From positions 1 through 64,000 of the forward strand of contig NZ_JBHTDD010000008.1 in the NCBI RefSeq assembly GCF_042666615.1: a stretch of DNA of 64,000 nt, written 5' to 3'. Within the stretch, counting starts at the first letter, position 1, and every line of letters begins with the position of its first letter. The stretch comes from KBS50 sp042666615 (GTDB lineage: Bacteria > Actinomycetota > Actinomycetes > Mycobacteriales > Micromonosporaceae). Under the pieces are notes generated by a model. That model was not told the origin of the DNA. It searched no databases and worked only from the letters and a program-made list of their open reading frames with translations. Of the stretch, positions 50,639 through 59,552 are shown piece by piece. Made by a program: the position numbers and the translations under genes.

Positions 50639-50938
50639 CCCTCGCGCCGTGGCGGCACCGGGCGGTGCGGTCCGACCCTCCCGCGAACTTTTTGCGACTC
50701 AGACTGCCATCGCGGGCGATTTGCCTGTTTTACCGGGGCCGGACTTGACGATCGCGAGGAGTGGGGGCGTCGGTGAGCGGCGTGACCGAGGTCACTCGGC
50801 GCAGCCAGCGAGCCGTTCGGCGCACCCGGTGACCGGGCCGGTCCGGGCCGCTTCCGCACCGCCGTACCGCTTCCTACCGTGCGCGCTACCGCGCTGGTTC
50901 CCGGCGCGAACCGCACACCTGTGGAGGTGGTGACACGC
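50639..50938. other. 300-base promoter region of the DUF485/symporter pair
   Basis: No gene is supported here. It contains the Crp-like palindrome described next and ends with the ribosome site GGAGGTGG before ATG 50939. An AT-rich patch (50688-50743) may contain the promoter, but I cannot fix its elements. Confidence 0.6.
50782..50795. promoter_or_regulatory. Crp-like palindrome GTGACCGAGGTCAC
   Basis: The sequence fits GTGA-N6-TCAC exactly and is a perfect 14-base palindrome, 144 bases upstream of the symporter operon. Crp/cAMP control of acetate uptake and use is established in mycobacteria, which makes Crp the first candidate. A GntR- or Fur-type dimer could also use such a site. Confidence 0.6.
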
Positions 50939-51313
50939 ATGTCCACGGATACCCCGGCCGGGACGCCGGCTCCGGCCGACTCACCCGGCCCGACCGATTC
51001 CCCCAGGGACCGCTATATTGCCGTGGCCCGTTCAGACGAGTTCGCTGGCCTGCGCAAGGCACTGCGCGGCTTCGTCTTCCCGATGACCGTGGCGTTCTTT
51101 CTCTGGTACGCGCTGTACGTGATCATGTCCGCGTACGCCCGCGGCTTCATGGGTCAGGTCCTGTTCGGCCACATCAATGTCGCGCTGATCTTCGGGCTGC
51201 TCCAGTTCGTCACGACGTTCCTCATCGCCTGGCTCTACGCGCGCTACGCCGATCGGAAGCTCGACCCGGTCGCCGACAAGATCCGTGGCGACCTCACCGG
51301 GGGTGACTCATGA
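50939..51313 (+). CDS. DUF485 membrane protein, symporter small subunit
   Basis: This 124-residue protein from ATG 50939 has a Pro/Asp-rich N-terminus, the DUF485 core (SDEFAGLRKALRGFVFPMTV) and two membrane helices, ending in an acidic/basic tail. DUF485 proteins (YjcH in E. coli) are encoded directly before ActP and are thought to form part of the acetate permease. Its stop overlaps the symporter ATG (ATGA at 51310), so translation is coupled. Confidence 0.93.
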   Translation: MSTDTPAGTPAPADSPGPTDSPRDRYIAVARSDEFAGLRKALRGFVFPMTVAFFLWYALYVIMSAYARGFMGQVLFGHINVALIFGLLQFVTTFLIAWLYARYADRKLDPVADKIRGDLTGGDS

Positions 51314-52983
51314 GTGCCATCCTGGCAGCCGAGGCGTCTGGCGGCGGCACCGCACGCACCCTGACCATCACGCTGTTCGTCCTGCTGGTGGCGGTGACGC
51401 TGGGGATCACCATCTGGGCCAGCCGGCAGACCCGGACGGCGACCGACTTCTACGCCGGGGGACGGTCGTTCTCGGGCTTCCAGAACGGTCTCGCGATCGG
51501 CGGCGACTACATGTCGGCGGCGTCGTTCCTGGGCATCGCCGGCCTGATCGCGCTGTACGGCTACGACGGCTTCCTCTACTCGATCGGCTTCCTGGTCGCC
51601 TGGTTGGTGGCCCTGCTGCTGGTCGCGGAGCTGCTGCGCAACTCGGGCCGGTACACGATGGCCGACGTGCTGGCGTTCCGGATGCGGCAGCGGCCGGTCC
51701 GCACCGCGGCGGCCGTTTCCACAATCACGGTGTCGATCTTCTATCTGCTGGCCCAGATGGTCGGAGCCGGCGCGCTTGTCGCGCTGCTGCTCGGGATCAA
51801 GCCGGGAACCACCTTCCTCGGCATGGACGCCGACACCGCGAAGGTCGCCACGATCATCCTGGTCGGCGCCCTCATGATCATCTACGTCACGGTCGGCGGG
51901 ATGAAGGGCACCACCTACGTCCAGATCATCAAGGCCGTGCTGTTGATGGGCGGCACGCTGATCATCACGCTGCTGGTGCTCGCGAAGTTCAACTTCAACC
52001 TCTCGACGCTGCTCGGCGCGGCGGCGGAGAAATCCGGCAAGGGCGCCGCGTTCCTCGAACCCGGACTTCGGTACGGCGTGGAGAGCGCCGACGCGACGAA
52101 GACCTTCTACAGCAAGATGGACCTGTTGTCGCTGGGCATCGCCCTGGTGCTCGGCACCGCCGGGCTGCCGCACATCCTGATCCGCTTCTACACGGTGCCG
52201 ACCGCCAAGGCGGCCCGGCGCAGCGTGATCTGGGCGATCGGGATCATCGGTACCTTCTATCTGTTCACCCTGGCCCTGGGGTTCGGCGCGGCGGCACTGG
52301 TGGGCGGCGACGCGATCCGGGAACAGGACGCGGCGGGCAACACCGCGGCGCCGCAACTCGCCGAGTCACTCGGCATCGACTTCCTCGGCGGGGAGACCGG
52401 CGGGGCGGTCATGCTCGCGTTCATCGCGGCGGTTGCCTTCGCCACCATTCTCGCCGTGGTCGCCGGGCTCACCCTGGCCTCGTCGTCCAGCCTGGCGCAC
52501 GACTTCTACGCCAACGTCATCAAGCGCGGTGAGGCGTCGGAGCGTCAGGAAGTCAACGTCGCGCGGATCTCCGCCTTCGGGATCGGCGCCGTCGCGATCG
52601 TGTTGTCGATCTTCGCGCAGGGCCTCAACGTGGCCTTCCTGGTGGCGCTCGCCTTCGCGGTGGCCGCCTCCGGCAACCTGCCGGCGATCCTCTACAGCCT
52701 GTTCTGGAAGCGGTTCAACACCTCCGGCGCCGTCTGGGCCATCTACGGTGGCCTGTCCGCCGCGGTGGTGCTTGTCTTCTTCTCGCCGGTGGTCTCCGGC
52801 TCGCCGACGTCAATGTTCCCCGACGCGGACTGGCACTGGTTCCCGCTGTCCAACCCGGGCATCATCTCGATCCCGTTCGGGTTCCTCTGCGGGTGGCTCG
52901 GCACCATCCTGTCCAAGGAGCACGACGAGGACAAGTACGCCGAACTGGAGGTCCGCTCCCTCACCGGGGCTGGCGCGCACTGA
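51310..52983 (+). CDS. Cation/acetate symporter (ActP-like, SSS family)
   Basis: This 557-residue symporter has 13 or so membrane helices. Motifs are TDFYAGGRSFSGFQNGLAIG, the GDYMSAASFLGIAGLIALYG segment, and TAGLPHILIRFYTVPTAK. These follow ActP of E. coli closely in order, and the DUF485 gene upstream supports the assignment. It imports acetate and similar short carboxylates with Na+ or H+. The terminator at 52991 ends the operon. Confidence 0.94.
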   Translation: MSAILAAEASGGGTARTLTITLFVLLVAVTLGITIWASRQTRTATDFYAGGRSFSGFQNGLAIGGDYMSAASFLGIAGLIALYGYDGFLYSIGFLVAWLVALLLVAELLRNSGRYTMADVLAFRMRQRPVRTAAAVSTITVSIFYLLAQMVGAGALVALLLGIKPGTTFLGMDADTAKVATIILVGALMIIYVTVGGMKGTTYVQIIKAVLLMGGTLIITLLVLAKFNFNLSTLLGAAAEKSGKGAAFLEPGLRYGVESADATKTFYSKMDLLSLGIALVLGTAGLPHILIRFYTVPTAKAARRSVIWAIGIIGTFYLFTLALGFGAAALVGGDAIREQDAAGNTAAPQLAESLGIDFLGGETGGAVMLAFIAAVAFATILAVVAGLTLASSSSLAHDFYANVIKRGEASERQEVNVARISAFGIGAVAIVLSIFAQGLNVAFLVALAFAVAASGNLPAILYSLFWKRFNTSGAVWAIYGGLSAAVVLVFFSPVVSGSPTSMFPDADWHWFPLSNPGIISIPFGFLCGWLGTILSKEHDEDKYAELEVRSLTGAGAH

Positions 52984-52990
52984 CGCCGTC

Positions 52991-53020
52991 GGTGCGGGGC
53001 CCCCTCGGGGGCCCCGCACC
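52991..53020 (+). terminator. Strong hairpin terminator
   Basis: GGTGCGGGGCCCCC (52991-53004) is perfectly complementary to GGGGGCCCCGCACC (53007-53020), starting eight bases after the symporter stop. Confidence 0.9.
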
Positions 53021-53166
53021 GTGAATCCGTCGCGGGTCACGGCTCCCGCTTCGTCCGGTTACCGTCACTCATGAGCGGCGTCGCTCGATGAACAGGAACG
53101 GCCGGCGCCGCGCTTCCGGTCGCCGCCCGATGCTTTCGAGATCGCGATTCCGGGTACGCTCCCCGC

Positions 53167-54144
53167 ATGGTGATTTCGCAGCGGTTCGGCCCCGGACACC
53201 GAATCCTCGTCACCGGTGGCGCCGGCTTTGTCCCCTCGCACGTCGTCGATGCCCTGATCGCCCGCGGGTGCACCGTGGTCGCCGTCGACAACTTCGTCAC
53301 CGGTTCCAAGGAAAACCTGGCGCAGCTCGCCGACGAGCCCCGGTTCACCCTTGTCGAGGCGGACGTCTCGGAGGGGCTGCCCGGTCACCACCCGGCGCTG
53401 GCCGAGCGATTCGACGCGATCATGCACCTCGCCTCCCCGGCCAGCCCCACCGACTTCGCCACGCTTCCGGTCGAGATCCTGCGCGTGGGCTCGCTGGGCA
53501 CGCTGCATCTGCTCGACCGGGCGGTGAGCGACGGGGCCCGGTTCCTGCTCGCCTCGACCTCCGAGGCGTACGGCGATCCGCAGGTCCACCCCCAGCCGGA
53601 GAGCTACTGGGGGAATGTGAACCCGATTGGCGTCCGCAGCGTGTACGACGAGGCCAAGCGCTTCGCCGAGGCCGCCACCATGGCATACCACCGGCTGCAC
53701 GGGCTGGACGTGGGGATCGTCCGGATCTTCAACACGTACGGTCCCCGGATGCGCCCGGACGACGGGCGGGCCATCCCGGCGTTCATCACCCAGGCGCTGC
53801 GCGGTGAGCCGCTGACGGTGCACGGCACCGGCAGCCAGACCCGGTCGATCTGCTATGTGGACGACCTGGTCCGGGGGATCCTGCTGCTGCTCGACTCCGC
53901 CGAGACGGGTCCGGTGAACTGCGGCACCGAGCACGAGGTGTCGATGCGGGAGCTGGCCGAGCGGATCGTTTCGATGACCGGAAGCAGCTCCACTGTGACG
54001 TACGTCACCCGTCCGTCCGACGATCCCGAGTTGCGTCGCCCGGACCTCACATTGGCCCGCGAACGTCTCGGATTCGAGCCCCAGGTCAGCCCCCAGGAGG
54101 GGTTGAGGCGCACCATCGAGTACTTCAGCCAACGGTTGGCCTGA
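53167..54144 (+). CDS. NAD-dependent epimerase/dehydratase, UDP-glucuronate decarboxylase-like
   Basis: This 325-residue extended short-chain dehydrogenase has active-site YDEAK and the STSEAYGDP serine, with MHLASPASPTDFATLPVEIL, the ASPASP motif typical of UDP-xylose synthases. The substrate-binding tail ends RTIEYFSQR. The cofactor motif is TGGAGFVPSH, with Pro where the third Gly of GxxGxxG normally sits. It probably converts UDP-glucuronate to UDP-xylose or a related 4-keto sugar for envelope polymers. It lies directly before three LCP genes. Confidence 0.88.
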   Translation: MVISQRFGPGHRILVTGGAGFVPSHVVDALIARGCTVVAVDNFVTGSKENLAQLADEPRFTLVEADVSEGLPGHHPALAERFDAIMHLASPASPTDFATLPVEILRVGSLGTLHLLDRAVSDGARFLLASTSEAYGDPQVHPQPESYWGNVNPIGVRSVYDEAKRFAEAATMAYHRLHGLDVGIVRIFNTYGPRMRPDDGRAIPAFITQALRGEPLTVHGTGSQTRSICYVDDLVRGILLLLDSAETGPVNCGTEHEVSMRELAERIVSMTGSSSTVTYVTRPSDDPELRRPDLTLARERLGFEPQVSPQEGLRRTIEYFSQRLA

Positions 54145-54236
54145 CGCCAGGCGAGACGGGACCGGTCGTCACATATCGGTCACGCAGCGGTCATCGCATC
54201 CCGGCCTTCTTGGCTCCGCTACGTACCCTGATTTAC

Positions 54237-55580
54237 ATGTCAGCGACCACGCCCTGGATGTCCGGCAATGCCCACCGGCACCCCGCCGGGGACGCTTACC
54301 GGCGTACCCCCGGCCCTCGCTCGGCCGATGGCGGAGCGGGCCGGGCCAGCGTGCCCGGTGCCGCCGGGCGCGGGCGCAGTGCCGGGCGGGCCTCGATCCC
54401 CCGCCCGGGAGGCCCCTCGTCCCGGTCCGGCTACCACCCGGATTCCGGCTACGACGATCGACGCGGTTACGACGACGAGCCCGGCTTCGGGCGTCGTACC
54501 CGCCGTCCCGGCTCCGGCGGCGTGCCGGGCGGGCCCGGTGGACCGGGTACGTCCGGCGACGGCCGCCGTCGCCCCCGGTGGAAGCGCATCGCCCTGGTCG
54601 CCGGCGTGACCCTGCTCGTTCTCGCCCTGCTCGGTGGCGTCGGAGGATGGGTCTACGCGCGCAACCTCAACGACGACCTCAAGCGCACCGACCCGTTCTC
54701 CCAGATCACCGGCGGTCGGCCGGTCAAGGGCGTGAGCGGGGCTCTGAACATTCTGATGGTCGGCAGCGACTCCCGGGATCCGGACGCCCCGGTGAACGAG
54801 GCAAGTAAATGGCGGGCCGACGCGATCATCCTGATGCACGTCCCAGCCAGCCACGACAAGGCGTACCTGGTGTCCATCCCGCGTGACCTCTACGTGCCGG
54901 TGCCGGACAGCGCGTCGGCCAGTTGCGACAGCGGGGGGCGCAAGAAGATCAACGCGTCGTTCGCGCTGGGTGGGCTACCGCTCGCGGTCCGCACGGTGGA
55001 GTGCTTCAGCGACGTCCGCATCGATCACGTGATGGCCATCGACTTCGCCGGCTTCAAGGAGGTCACCGACGCCCTCGGCGGCGTCGACCTACCCGTCGAG
55101 CGGAGCATCACCTCGATCCACAAGCCGTACCGCACGTTCACCAAGGGCACCATGCACATGGACGGCGCGACGGCGCTCGACTGGATCCGGCAGCGCAAGC
55201 AGTTCCCCCAGGGTGACTTCGCCCGGATGCGGCACCAGCAGGAGTTCATGCGCGCCCTGATGGACAAGGCGGCCAGCACGGGAACGCTGTCCAATCCGGG
55301 CAAGCTGAACGCGTTCCTCACGTCGGTGACGAAGGCGGTGACCGTTGACGAGGGCTTCTCGTTGATCGACATGGGGGTGCAGTTCCGCAACCTGCGCGGC
55401 CAGAACCTCCAGTTCATCACGAGCCCGCACAACGGCAGCCAGACGATCGACGGGGAGTCCGTGGTGGTCTCCGACCGGGAGAACGCCCTCAAGATGTACC
55501 AGGCGATTGCCGCCGACAAGATGGGCGAGTGGGTCGGTGCGAATGCCTCACCGTCTCCGACCAACGGCGGTTCAAACTAG
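54237..55580 (+). CDS. LytR-CpsA-Psr (LCP) family phosphotransferase 1
   Basis: This LCP protein of about 447 residues starts at ATG 54237. It has a long disordered Gly/Arg/Pro-rich cytoplasmic N-terminus, one membrane helix (IALVAGVTLLVLALLGGVGG) and the extracytoplasmic catalytic domain with LNILMVGSDSRDP, WRADAIILMHVPASHDKAYL, SIPRDLYVPV and the RQRKQFPQGDFARMRHQQEF segment. LCP enzymes transfer lipid-linked polymers such as teichoic acids or arabinogalactan to peptidoglycan. It has two paralogues directly downstream. Confidence 0.93.
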   Translation: MSATTPWMSGNAHRHPAGDAYRRTPGPRSADGGAGRASVPGAAGRGRSAGRASIPRPGGPSSRSGYHPDSGYDDRRGYDDEPGFGRRTRRPGSGGVPGGPGGPGTSGDGRRRPRWKRIALVAGVTLLVLALLGGVGGWVYARNLNDDLKRTDPFSQITGGRPVKGVSGALNILMVGSDSRDPDAPVNEASKWRADAIILMHVPASHDKAYLVSIPRDLYVPVPDSASASCDSGGRKKINASFALGGLPLAVRTVECFSDVRIDHVMAIDFAGFKEVTDALGGVDLPVERSITSIHKPYRTFTKGTMHMDGATALDWIRQRKQFPQGDFARMRHQQEFMRALMDKAASTGTLSNPGKLNAFLTSVTKAVTVDEGFSLIDMGVQFRNLRGQNLQFITSPHNGSQTIDGESVVVSDRENALKMYQAIAADKMGEWVGANASPSPTNGGSN

Positions 55581-55754
55581 CCAAAAGGACGATTCGGAGC
55601 AGGTCGCCCCGGAACGACATGGCCGGGTTGGGGCGATCCTGGTCCGGTTCAGGTGAGAACCTGGCCGTGCGGGGCTTCGCGGGAACCGCCCGAGGTCCGT
55701 AAAGTGGGCTCGCCTCGGACGGACAGAGCCCTCGCACGCTGACCTGGAGCACGA

Positions 55755-57008
55755 ATGTCGGTTGATACCCGCGGTCGTCCGCCATCGGTGACGGCCCGCG
55801 CGGCGAACGTGTACGGGTCCCCGGGCGGTCATCCGCCCACCGGGCGTGCCGGGCAGCCGTCCACGGCTGGAGGCGGCGGCAACCCGCCCACCGGCCGCGG
55901 AGGGAAGGCGGGCCGGCGCAAGCGCCGTCGTGACCCGTTCTGGGCCCGGGCCCTGGTGGTCTTCGGCGCGACGTTGATGATGCTGAGCGGCATCGCGATC
56001 GTCGGCAGTAAGGCAATGATCAGCCAGGCGACCGGCAACATCGACCGGGAGAATCTGCTCGGCGGGGCCGGAAAGTCCGAGGCCGAGGGCGGCCGGAACC
56101 TCGACGGTCCGATCGACCTGCTGCTGCTCGGGGTGGACGCGCGGACCGGGTGGAAGGAGGACGAGACCCGCCCGGACACCATCATCATCCTGCACATCCC
56201 GGCCACCCACGACCGGGCCTACCTGCTCTCCATCCCGCGGGACACGGAGGCGCGGATCCCTGCGTTCGGGCAGAGCCGGTATCCCGGCGGGATCGACAAG
56301 ATCAACGCCGCCTTCCAGCACGGTGCGCAGAACGGCGGCGGCTACAAGGGCGGCACTCAGTTGCTCGCCCAGACGATCAAGAACATGTCGGGAATCAGCT
56401 TCGACGGGGCCGCCATCATCAACTTCCAGGGCTTCAAGAGCGTGATCGACGCCCTGGGCACCGTGCGGATGTGCGTGGACCAGCGGGTGGAGTCGTACCA
56501 CATGCGGATGGTCGACGGTAAGCCGACGTGGAACGCGGACGCCAAGAAGGCCGGCAAGTGGGGTCCCCCGGTCGTCCACAAGCCCGGCTGCAAGGAGATG
56601 GCTGGCTGGGAGGCGCTTGACTACTCCCGGCAGCGGTACGGCCTGAAGAACGGCGACTACGACCGGCAGCGGCACCAGCAACAACTGATCAAGGCGATGG
56701 CCAAGAAGGCCATGGACGGCGGCGTGATGACCAACCCGGTCAAGCTGAACGGGCTCATCAAGGCCGCCGGCAAGGCGTTCACGCTGGACACCGGTGGCGT
56801 CCCGATCGACGACTTCATCTTCACCATGCGTGGGGTGACCGCCAACGACCTGACGCTGCTGCGCACCAACGGCGGAAAGTTCCACGGGGAGAACAGCCGC
56901 GAACTGCTCAGCGAGGAGAGCCGGGCCATGTTCCAGGCCGTCAAGGACGACCGGCTCGACGAGTTCATCCTGGCAAACCCCGGTGCACTGGCCGGGAAGC
57001 CGGCCTGA
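55755..57008 (+). CDS. LCP family phosphotransferase 2
   Basis: This 417-residue protein starts at ATG 55755. A basic Pro/Gly-rich N-terminus precedes a membrane helix (ALVVFGATLMMLSGIAIVG). The LCP domain has LLLLGVDARTGWKEDETRPD, then TIIILHIPATHDRAYLLSIP, and YSRQRYGLKNGDYDRQRHQQ. The Arg and Asp clusters that bind the pyrophosphate and Mg2+ are present. It lies 174 bases after LCP 1, probably with its own promoter. Confidence 0.93.
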   Translation: MSVDTRGRPPSVTARAANVYGSPGGHPPTGRAGQPSTAGGGGNPPTGRGGKAGRRKRRRDPFWARALVVFGATLMMLSGIAIVGSKAMISQATGNIDRENLLGGAGKSEAEGGRNLDGPIDLLLLGVDARTGWKEDETRPDTIIILHIPATHDRAYLLSIPRDTEARIPAFGQSRYPGGIDKINAAFQHGAQNGGGYKGGTQLLAQTIKNMSGISFDGAAIINFQGFKSVIDALGTVRMCVDQRVESYHMRMVDGKPTWNADAKKAGKWGPPVVHKPGCKEMAGWEALDYSRQRYGLKNGDYDRQRHQQQLIKAMAKKAMDGGVMTNPVKLNGLIKAAGKAFTLDTGGVPIDDFIFTMRGVTANDLTLLRTNGGKFHGENSRELLSEESRAMFQAVKDDRLDEFILANPGALAGKPA

Positions 57009-57298
57009 CGGCAAAAGCCGTGAAAGCGGCTAGCTGACCAAAACGGGCCCCTAGGCTGACGTGAGAACCATTCCGCAGCCAGGGTCCGGGAGGGGTCACG
57101 TCCACACGAAAGCGGGTCGCACCAGACGCCCGAGACGCCAACCCCGCCACGCAGGGGGCGCCGCCTCCCGCCGGTCCGTCGGCCGGCGAACCCCCCATCG
57201 GTCCGCCGCCCGCCAACTCCGGCCCGGCACCCGCCGACCGGCCACGTCGCCGGGCCCCGCTCTGGCCCAGGCTCGCGCTCGCCGTCGGTGTCGCGCTC

Positions 57299-58237
57299 GT
57301 GGTTCTCGCCGGCGGCGCCGGACTGGGCCTGCACGCGCTCACCGGCCGGTACGACCGCAGCGTGCTCAAGGAACCGCTGCTCGACCAGACGGCCCGGCGC
57401 CCGCACGCCGCCATCACCGGTCCGCTCACCTACCTGCTCGTCGGCTCGGACCAGCGCACGGCCCAACCGGACACGGACGCCCGCTCAGACACGATCATCA
57501 TCGCCCACGTGCCGGCCAGCCTCGACCGCGCGTACCTGATCTCGATCCCCCGCGATCTGCTTGTCGAGATCCCGCCGGGCGGTGACTGGGCAGGCGGCAG
57601 CGACAAGGTCAACGCGGCCTTCGACTACGGCGGCGGCGGGCAGGGCGGCGCCCGGCTGCTCTCGGCCGCCCTGAGCCACCTCACCGGCGTACGGTTCGAC
57701 GGCGCGGCCCTTATCGACTTCTCCGGCTTCCGGCGGGTCATCGACCTGCTCGGCGGAATCCGGATGTGCGTCGACACCCCGGTGCGTTCCATCCACACGG
57801 GCACCACATTCGCCGCCGGATGCCAGCAGATGACCGGGGACCGGGCGCTCGACTATGCCCGGCAGCGTTATGACCTGCCCAACGGGGACTTCGACCGGCA
57901 GCGGCACCAGCAGCAACTGCTCCGAGCGATCCTGGAACGGATCTCGCCCACCGATCTCGTGACCAACCCCGTCCGGTTCGACCAGGTGATCCGGGCGATC
58001 GGCTCGACCTTCACGGTCGACACCAACGGTGTCCAGCTCGAAGACCTGATCTTCGGCCTACGCGGGGTGCGGTCCGACCGGCTCGTCGGTGTGCAACTGC
58101 CGTCCCACCCGGAAATGATCGACGAAACCTCGTACGTGCTGCCCGACCCGGAGGCCGACGGCCTGTACCGGGCACTGACCGGCAACACCCTGGATGCCTG
58201 GGTCACCGCGAACCCGCGCTGGGTGAACCGGCTGTAG
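57299..58237 (+). CDS. LCP family phosphotransferase 3 (start codon in doubt)
   Basis: The 312 residues given run from GTG 57299, the first normal start in the frame, but this point lies inside the membrane helix. The same frame is open from 57065 and encodes a Pro-rich leader and RPRRRAPLWPRLALAVGVAL, just what an LCP cytoplasmic tail and helix start look like. No ATG, GTG or TTG occurs in that leader. The catalytic domain has TYLLVGSDQRTAQPDTDARS, then DTIIIAHVPASLDRAYLISI and YARQRYDLPNGDFDRQRHQQ. A rare start such as GTC 57095, or a lost start codon, must be considered. Function as for LCP 1 and 2. Confidence 0.8.
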   Translation: MVLAGGAGLGLHALTGRYDRSVLKEPLLDQTARRPHAAITGPLTYLLVGSDQRTAQPDTDARSDTIIIAHVPASLDRAYLISIPRDLLVEIPPGGDWAGGSDKVNAAFDYGGGGQGGARLLSAALSHLTGVRFDGAALIDFSGFRRVIDLLGGIRMCVDTPVRSIHTGTTFAAGCQQMTGDRALDYARQRYDLPNGDFDRQRHQQQLLRAILERISPTDLVTNPVRFDQVIRAIGSTFTVDTNGVQLEDLIFGLRGVRSDRLVGVQLPSHPEMIDETSYVLPDPEADGLYRALTGNTLDAWVTANPRWVNRL

Positions 58238-58328
58238 CGCGGCCGCCCGAGCGGCAGGCTGGGCGCGGCAGCCGGGACCCGCCCCGCTGGCTGGGCGAAC
58301 GCGGACTCACCGCCTAGGCTTGGCGACT

Positions 58329-58664
58329 GTGTTCGGACCTGATATTCCCACCGTGAACCCGGCCGAGGTGGCCGACGGCGACTACCTCCTCGACGTCCGG
58401 GAGCCGGACGAGTGGTCCGCCGGGCACGCCCCCGGCGCCCACCACCTGCCGATGATGGAGGTGCCCGCCCGGCTCTCCGAGATCCCGACGGACCGTGACG
58501 TGGTGGTGGTCTGCCGCTCGGGCGGACGATCGGCCCAGGTGGTCGGCTATCTGCTCGGCAACGGCTGGGACAACGTCCGCAACCTCGCTGGCGGGATGCA
58601 CGGTTGGACCGCCACCGGGCGACCGGTGGCCACGGACGACGGGCAGCCGGGCCGCGTGCTCTGA
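58329..58664 (+). CDS. Single-domain rhodanese
   Basis: This rhodanese of about 111 residues starts at GTG 58329 (TTG 58320 also possible). It has LLDVREPDEWSAGHAPGAHH and the active-site loop VCRSGGRSAQ with catalytic Cys. Single-domain rhodaneses move sulfane sulfur between thiols, cyanide or proteins in the cytoplasm. It ends four bases before the GDPD start and is probably co-transcribed with it. Confidence 0.9.
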   Translation: MFGPDIPTVNPAEVADGDYLLDVREPDEWSAGHAPGAHHLPMMEVPARLSEIPTDRDVVVVCRSGGRSAQVVGYLLGNGWDNVRNLAGGMHGWTATGRPVATDDGQPGRVL

Positions 58665-58668
58665 GCCG

Positions 58669-59505
58669 ATGCGTCCCGGGTGGGAGACGAAATCCACCGG
58701 AGCTGACCGGCCCGAGCCGCTGGTGTTCGCGCACCGCGGCTCGTCCGCCGCGTTACCCGAACACACCCTCGCCGCGTACCTCCGCGCGATCGACGAGGGT
58801 GCCGACGGGCTGGAATGCGACGTCCGGCTCACCCGCGACGGCCATCTGGTGTGCGTACACGACCGGCGGTTGGACCGGACCAGCAACGGCCGTGGCCGGG
58901 TCAGCGCGCGCACGCTCGCCGAACTCGACGCGCTGGACTTCGGATCATGGCATCCCGGCGCGTCCTCCGAGGACGCCCCCACGGATGTGCCGGCCGATCC
59001 GTCGCGTACCCGGCTGCTCACCCTGGACGGACTGCTCGGCGCGGTACGGGACGCCGGTCGGCCGGTGCGCCTGCTGATCGAGACCAAGCATCCGACCCGG
59101 CACGGCGGCTGGGTGGAACGCCGGCTGGTCCGCCTGCTGGACCGGCACGGCCTGCTCCGGCCGTCCCCGACGGATCCGGTCCGGGTCACCGTGATGTCCT
59201 TCTCCGCCCTCGCCGTCCGCCGGATCCACGCCCTCGCGCCGGCGTTGCCGACCGTCCTGCTGCTCGAGGTGCTGCCGCCCGGTCTGCGCCTGGGTCTGCT
59301 GCCGTTCGGCATCCGGATCGCCGGGCCGGGTATCGGGCTGATCCGCGCCCGGCCCCAGCTCATCCCCGCGCTGCGTGCCACCGGCCGGCAGGTGTACGTA
59401 TGGACGGTCAACGAGCCGGACGACATCGACCTGGTGCTGGACTGCGGGGTGGACGGGATCATCACCGACCGACCGGCCCTGGTGCTGGAGCGCCTCGGCC
59501 GGTGA
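58669..59505 (+). CDS. Glycerophosphodiester phosphodiesterase
   Basis: This 278-residue GDPD starts at ATG 58669. It has the catalytic His/Arg in VFAHRGSSAALPEHTLAAYL, metal-binding ECDVRLTRDGHLVCVHD, and the C-terminal VYVWTVNEPDDIDLVLDCGV, then DGIITDRPALV. There is no signal peptide, so it is cytoplasmic. It hydrolyses glycerophosphodiesters to glycerol-3-phosphate and an alcohol and would recycle phospholipid head groups. It follows the rhodanese gene within a few bases. Confidence 0.93.
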   Translation: MRPGWETKSTGADRPEPLVFAHRGSSAALPEHTLAAYLRAIDEGADGLECDVRLTRDGHLVCVHDRRLDRTSNGRGRVSARTLAELDALDFGSWHPGASSEDAPTDVPADPSRTRLLTLDGLLGAVRDAGRPVRLLIETKHPTRHGGWVERRLVRLLDRHGLLRPSPTDPVRVTVMSFSALAVRRIHALAPALPTVLLLEVLPPGLRLGLLPFGIRIAGPGIGLIRARPQLIPALRATGRQVYVWTVNEPDDIDLVLDCGVDGIITDRPALVLERLGR

Positions 59506-59552
59506 GCCGGTCCGGGCTGACGCGCCCACGGAACACGAGGCAGACTCGGGGG

